64,000 bases of DNA. Source: Hyphomicrobiaceae bacterium. Its GTDB lineage: Bacteria > Pseudomonadota > Alphaproteobacteria > Rhizobiales > Devosiaceae. Both the position numbers and the translations under genes were made by a program. Every line of letters starts with the position of its first letter. Position 1 is the first letter of the stretch. Positions 60,523 to 64,000 of this stretch are shown in pieces. The stretch is taken from NCBI GenBank assembly GCA_020638065.1, contig JACKJG010000010.1, forward strand, positions 1 to 64,000. Direction: 5' to 3'. Below the pieces are notes generated by a model. That model was not told the DNA's origin. It worked only from the letters and a program-made list of their open reading frames with translations, and did not search any database.

Positions 60523-61618
60523 CGCGGGCGACGGTGATCGCCGCATCCGCCGGAATGGGCAGTGAAAGTTCGGTCAACAAACCAAGATGATCGCTTCCCG
60601 CCGGTGCGATCGTTTCGATCGAATAGGCACGGGCCCCGCCGCGCGTGAATACATGATCGAGAGGCAGGAACGGCAACACATCGCGCCAGCCGCGAATGTA
60701 CCAGAGCGCGGGGAAGGTCGGCATGTTCAGGGTCTCGCGCGTCAGGTCAGAAGATGAAGCGAAACGGTTCATATCGTAGGACCAGGGCGTCGAATTGAAA
60801 TCGCCTTCCAGCATCAGCGGTGTGTCGATTTTTGAAAGCGCTGCCGAAAGGTCAGAGAATTCCTGTTGCTTGCGGGCGGTCATGGCATCGACCCGTTCCC
60901 AGAAACCCAGATCGGAGCGGCGCAGCGCGCTGACCTGAACCGGCCAGTTCAGGTGGGTGGTCACAAGCGTCCAGTTGGGCGTCCCGTCTTCGCCGCCGAA
61001 TTCCGCGACGAGGTGCGAGACCTGATTGTCGTATTCATCGAGGTTTTCCGGACAGGTGCTTAGTGGTGAGCGTTTGAACGGCAGCTTCGAATAGATGGCA
61101 ATCGAAGCCCTACGCCCGCCAGAGCAGGTCTCGAAATAGGGATAATCGCCGGCAATGAGCGGATGAAGCCTGATGGACTGCTCGGGGAAATATTCCTGAA
61201 ACGTCAGGATATCCGGCTGGTAGGCGGCGATCTGATCCGCAACCCGGTGCATGTTGTAGTTGTTGCCGAAAAGATTGTGGCTCATCACCAGAACCGTTGG
61301 CCGATCGGAATCGCGCGGTGAAATCGCCAAATGTGCTCTCAGGGCCTCGCCCAGAAGGGGAATGGAAGACAGCACCAGACCGACAAGGCCGAATGAGAGA
61401 AAGAATGTCCGCAATCGGCTGTGGCGCGCAATAAGGATCGAGATCACCAGAAGCGTGATCAAACCAAAGAACCAGATCGGTTGAAAATGGTTCAGAGCAT
61501 CGAACAGCGGCACCAGAAAGCCGAGATAGGCCAGAATGGCCATTGCCGCCCACAATGAAAGGAAACTCAAAGCGACGAAAGCAATGAGCTTGCGCAAGAG
61601 ATTGAGAAGTGCCTTCAC
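60512..61618 (-). CDS. Membrane-anchored endonuclease/exonuclease/phosphatase-family protein
   Basis: 368 residues. Three hydrophobic helices at the N-terminus (about 10-35, 45-65, 70-92), then an EEP domain: MSHNLFGNN, LTFQEYFPE (Glu), LVTTHLNWP, LEGDFNSTPWSYD, and a final GSDHLGLLTEL (Asp-His). The active-site set is complete. The domain is probably periplasmic by topology. By family knowledge it may be a phosphodiesterase, phospholipase-like or nuclease enzyme; the substrate is unknown. Lies 12 bases after the transferase gene on the same strand. Confidence 0.82.
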   Translation of the reverse strand: MKALLNLLRKLIAFVALSFLSLWAAMAILAYLGFLVPLFDALNHFQPIWFFGLITLLVISILIARHSRLRTFFLSFGLVGLVLSSIPLLGEALRAHLAISPRDSDRPTVLVMSHNLFGNNYNMHRVADQIAAYQPDILTFQEYFPEQSIRLHPLIAGDYPYFETCSGGRRASIAIYSKLPFKRSPLSTCPENLDEYDNQVSHLVAEFGGEDGTPNWTLVTTHLNWPVQVSALRRSDLGFWERVDAMTARKQQEFSDLSAALSKIDTPLMLEGDFNSTPWSYDMNRFASSSDLTRETLNMPTFPALWYIRGWRDVLPFLPLDHVFTRGGARAYSIETIAPAGSDHLGLLTELSLPIPADAAITVARASL

Positions 61619-61630
61619 CCGCGCCTCACC

Positions 61631-62380
61631 CTATTCGGCGGTATCGGGCGGCGTCAGCCGTTCCCAGCGGGAATGGTCGTGCAACGCTTCGATGGGTTCA
61701 AATTGGGTCTTGTAGCTCATCTTGGGTGAGCCGGGGACCCAATAGCCGAGGTAGAGATAGTTGAGGCCTGCCTGGCGCGTGCGCTCGATATGGTCGAGAA
61801 TGATGAATGTGCCGAGGCTGTTCGCAGCAAGCTCGGGATCGAAAAAGCTGTAGACCATGCTCAACCCGTCCGACATCCGGTCCGTCAGGGCAACGCCGAT
61901 CAAACCCTCGCAGCCGTCGCCGTCCTTGCCGTAATACTCGACCAGCATTGTATCGACCGGTGTGTCTTCGACCATGAATTCATAGTCGGCGCGGGTCATG
62001 TTGGCCATGCCCCCATGCTTGTGCCGCGCGATCAGATAGCGCTGAAACAGGTCGAATTGCTGGTTGGTGGAGGTGGCCGGACGTTCGATTCCGAACACGC
62101 CTTCATTCTTGCGCTGCACCCGGCGAAACCGCTTGCTCCAGGCGAACTCGCCGGCCACGACCCGAACCGACGTGCAGGCCGCGCAGCCCTCGCAGGCCGG
62201 ACGATAGATCAGCGACTGGCTGCGCCGGAACCCGCTTTCCGCCAGCACCTGCGCCATAAGTCCTGCGGTCTTGCCCGAAAGGTGCGTGAAGATCTTCCGC
62301 TCCTCGCGACCGGCGAGGTAGGGGCATTCCGACGGTGCCGTCAGAAAGAACTTCGATGTGTGCATGCTCTGTTCGGTCAT
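61631..62380 (-). CDS. bpt: Aminoacyl-tRNA--protein transferase (Bpt/Ate type)
   Basis: N-end-rule enzyme that adds Leu or Arg from tRNA to proteins with certain N-termini, marking them for ClpAP degradation. 249 residues. Cys-rich N-terminal part (ECPYLAGREER, PACEGCAACTSVRV), FRRVQRKN, and the C-terminal YLGYWVPGSPKMSYKTQFEP with EYYG and YSFFDPEL. ATG 62380 gives the normal N-terminus. Whether Leu or Arg is transferred cannot be read with certainty. Confidence 0.9.
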   Translation of the reverse strand: MTEQSMHTSKFFLTAPSECPYLAGREERKIFTHLSGKTAGLMAQVLAESGFRRSQSLIYRPACEGCAACTSVRVVAGEFAWSKRFRRVQRKNEGVFGIERPATSTNQQFDLFQRYLIARHKHGGMANMTRADYEFMVEDTPVDTMLVEYYGKDGDGCEGLIGVALTDRMSDGLSMVYSFFDPELAANSLGTFIILDHIERTRQAGLNYLYLGYWVPGSPKMSYKTQFEPIEALHDHSRWERLTPPDTAE

Positions 62381-62407
62381 GCGACGCCCTTTGCTACCCC
62401 GGAATGG

Positions 62408-64000
62408 TCAGACGCCGTAATACCACGGCGCGACAATGCAGAAGACAATCCATACCAGAACGACCAGCGGTGTGCCCATGGATATGAAGTCGCGGAACTT
62501 ATAGTGTCCCGCACCCATGACCAGAAGGTTCGTCTGATAGCCCAAAGGGGTGGCAAATGAAGCATTGGCGCCCAGAATGACGGTTGCGATCAACGGCAGG
62601 GGCGCGATGCCCAATTGCTGCGCCGCGGCGATGGCGACGGGTGTGAACAGCACTGCGGTCGCATTATTTGAAAGGAAGTTGGTCAAAACTGCGACCACCA
62701 GGAAGAGCCCGCCCATATAGACGGCGGGGGGTGCAGACCCGAGCACATTTGTCGTGACTTGAGCGATTGCAGTTGCACCGCCGCTGGCCTGTAGCGCTGT
62801 CGCCAGCGCGATTGATGACCCGACAAGCAGAACGATCCGCCGGTCGATGGCGCGCGCCGCCTGCCGCACGTTCAGACAACCCGCTGCGACCATCGTGAAC
62901 GCACCGGCAATCGCCGCGACTTCGATCGGAACCAGTCCCGAGGCGATGACCAGAATTGTTGCTGCAAAAATAAGCTGCGCGCGCAGTGCCATGCCGTGGG
63001 GACGGATTTCCGAACCGCTCCATTCCATCACGATCAAGTCCTGCAACCCGCGCAGTCGCCGGAACGCACTGCGCGAACCTGCCACCAGCAGCACGTCGCC
63101 AGCCTCGAGCCGGATATCCGCCAGCCGCTGGCGCGGCATGCGGCTGCGCCGTTCCACACCGAGAATAAGGCAGCCATGCTGCGCCAGAAAACCCTGCTGA
63201 TCGACACCATTATTGACCAGCCGCGAGCCGGGTGGCACCAGCGCCTCATAGAGCACGATGGCGTCTTCCCCATCATCGGCAGCCTGAATGCCGGATGACT
63301 CGTCGAACGCTTTCCACGATCGGAGGGCATCGGTCAGTGCATCCCGCGTCGCTGCGATGATCAGCGTGTCGCCACTTTTCAGCGTGATGTCGTCGAATGG
63401 CGGCAGAAAGGTCTGATATCCGCGATTGACGGCCCGCACAGTCAGCGTCGTCAGCTTCGGAAACATGCCGGCCACGGTTGAATCGCCGACAAGCGGGTGT
63501 CCGGGCGTAAGCCGGATCTCGGTGATGAATTGCACGGCCCGTCCTCGCGACGCGGGCAGGTCACGCTCGTTCTGTGGCGCGAAACGGGGAATGACGAAAA
63601 GGGCGTAGAGAATACCGGCTGCCGCCATCGCCAGACCGGGCACGAAAAATGAAAAGAAGGTAACGCTTTCCACCCCGGCATTGCGCGCGACACCCGCGGC
63701 AAGAAGGTTGGTGGACGAGCCCAGAAGCGTCGTCATGCCACCCAGAATGGTCACGAAGCTCAGCGGCATCATATATTGCGACGCCGGTATTTTCCGCCGC
63801 GCCAGCAGCGACGCCAGAACCGGCATGAACACGACGACGACCGGCGTGTTGTTGACGATGGAACTGAACAGGGCAGCAGCAACGAGTGCCACGACAACCG
63901 CGATAACCGGCTGCTTGGGCCAAAGCCGCGCGAACTGATCTGCAAGCGAGCCGATGGCCTCGGTCTGGATCAATGATTGGCCCATGACCAGAAGCGCGAG
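62408..64000 (-). CDS. SLC13/DASS-type permease with central TrkA-C (RCK_C) domains, 5' end outside window
   Basis: Membrane transporter of the sodium/dicarboxylate or sodium/sulfate symporter type; 530 residues are visible and the frame stays open to the right edge, so the methionine codon at 63985 is internal. Visible: membrane hairpin FSSIVNNTPVVVVFMPVLASL, ILGGMTTLLGSSTNLLA (substrate loop SNT/SSTN type), two RCK_C domains (residues about 160-330; LKSGDTLIIAATRDAL, LEAGDVLLVAGSR), and a second half with LSNNATAVLFTPVAIA and ANASFATPLGYQTN. RCK_C domains suggest control by a nucleotide or other small ligand. Ion and substrate are not known. Confidence 0.87.
   Translation of the reverse strand, partial: LALLVMGQSLIQTEAIGSLADQFARLWPKQPVIAVVVALVAAALFSSIVNNTPVVVVFMPVLASLLARRKIPASQYMMPLSFVTILGGMTTLLGSSTNLLAAGVARNAGVESVTFFSFFVPGLAMAAAGILYALFVIPRFAPQNERDLPASRGRAVQFITEIRLTPGHPLVGDSTVAGMFPKLTTLTVRAVNRGYQTFLPPFDDITLKSGDTLIIAATRDALTDALRSWKAFDESSGIQAADDGEDAIVLYEALVPPGSRLVNNGVDQQGFLAQHGCLILGVERRSRMPRQRLADIRLEAGDVLLVAGSRSAFRRLRGLQDLIVMEWSGSEIRPHGMALRAQLIFAATILVIASGLVPIEVAAIAGAFTMVAAGCLNVRQAARAIDRRIVLLVGSSIALATALQASGGATAIAQVTTNVLGSAPPAVYMGGLFLVVAVLTNFLSNNATAVLFTPVAIAAAQQLGIAPLPLIATVILGANASFATPLGYQTNLLVMGAGHYKFRDFISMGTPLVVLVWIVFCIVAPWYYGV

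Overview
The window is about 60% GC and reads as a chromosomal segment of an alphaproteobacterium of the order Hyphomicrobiales (Rhizobiales), possibly Devosiaceae. The lineage is an inference from three things: the housekeeping order dapA-smpB-udg-NYN-rpoZ-rsh-pyrE-acpS-lepB-rnc-era-recO-parC, a porin of the alphaproteobacterial type, and single-domain sugar ABC ATPases of the rhizobial kind. I see no rRNA, tRNA, CRISPR array, prophage or insertion sequence.

Layout. 1-8.5 kb: two large secreted calcium-binding RTX proteins, a giant beta-helix/cadherin protein cut by the left edge and a subtilisin/kexin-like protease. 8.6-11.7 kb: a two-gene unit of an FG-GAP/ASPIC-UnbV exported protein and a di-haem cytochrome. 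11.8-16.6 kb: a ROK repressor divergent from a xylFHG-like sugar ABC operon, with a perfect palindrome just downstream of the predicted promoter. 16.7-20.8 kb: glucose-dehydrogenase-like SDR, GH15 glucoamylase, TIM-barrel sugar isomerase. 20.8-23.5 kb: a class I aminotransferase and a GH114-like RTX protein. 23.5-29.9 kb: a putrescine utilisation (Puu) cluster with two divergent gamma-glutamylputrescine synthetase-like genes, a glutamine amidotransferase, a class III aminotransferase and an FAD oxidase. 30.0-34.2 kb: glpD and a PAS-GGDEF-EAL protein.

34.3-37.6 kb is a decayed patch: a broken c-type cytochrome next to an FNR/FixK box, then a broken TetR regulator with a perfect operator and a broken HlyD adaptor, followed by an intact ABC-2 ATPase and permease (37.6-39.7 kb). 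39.7-42.1 kb: an SDR and the major porin. 42.2-45.0 kb: an OmpA-like protein with three periplasmic repeats (interrupted by a one-base frameshift), a 38-residue membrane protein, and a membrane-anchored helix-hairpin-helix protein. These three look like one operon and are the least understood unit here. 45.1-46.0 kb: an alpha/beta-hydrolase-fold protein lacking its catalytic serine and histidine. 46.1-64 kb: core genes (lytic transglycosylase, lysine biosynthesis, trans-translation, DNA repair, stringent response, pyrimidine and lipid-carrier metabolism, protein export, RNA processing, ribosome assembly, topoisomerase IV), an endonuclease/phosphatase-family membrane protein, an aminoacyl-tRNA-protein transferase and an SLC13-type permease cut by the right edge.

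How the parts relate. The three RTX proteins are scattered over 23 kb yet end in a common module of about 76 residues finishing in DLII or DIVI, which suggests one type I exporter, encoded elsewhere, serves all three. The sugar transporter, glucoamylase and sugar dehydrogenase suggest use of plant or algal polysaccharide breakdown products. The Puu cluster would convert putrescine to GABA and succinate-level intermediates.
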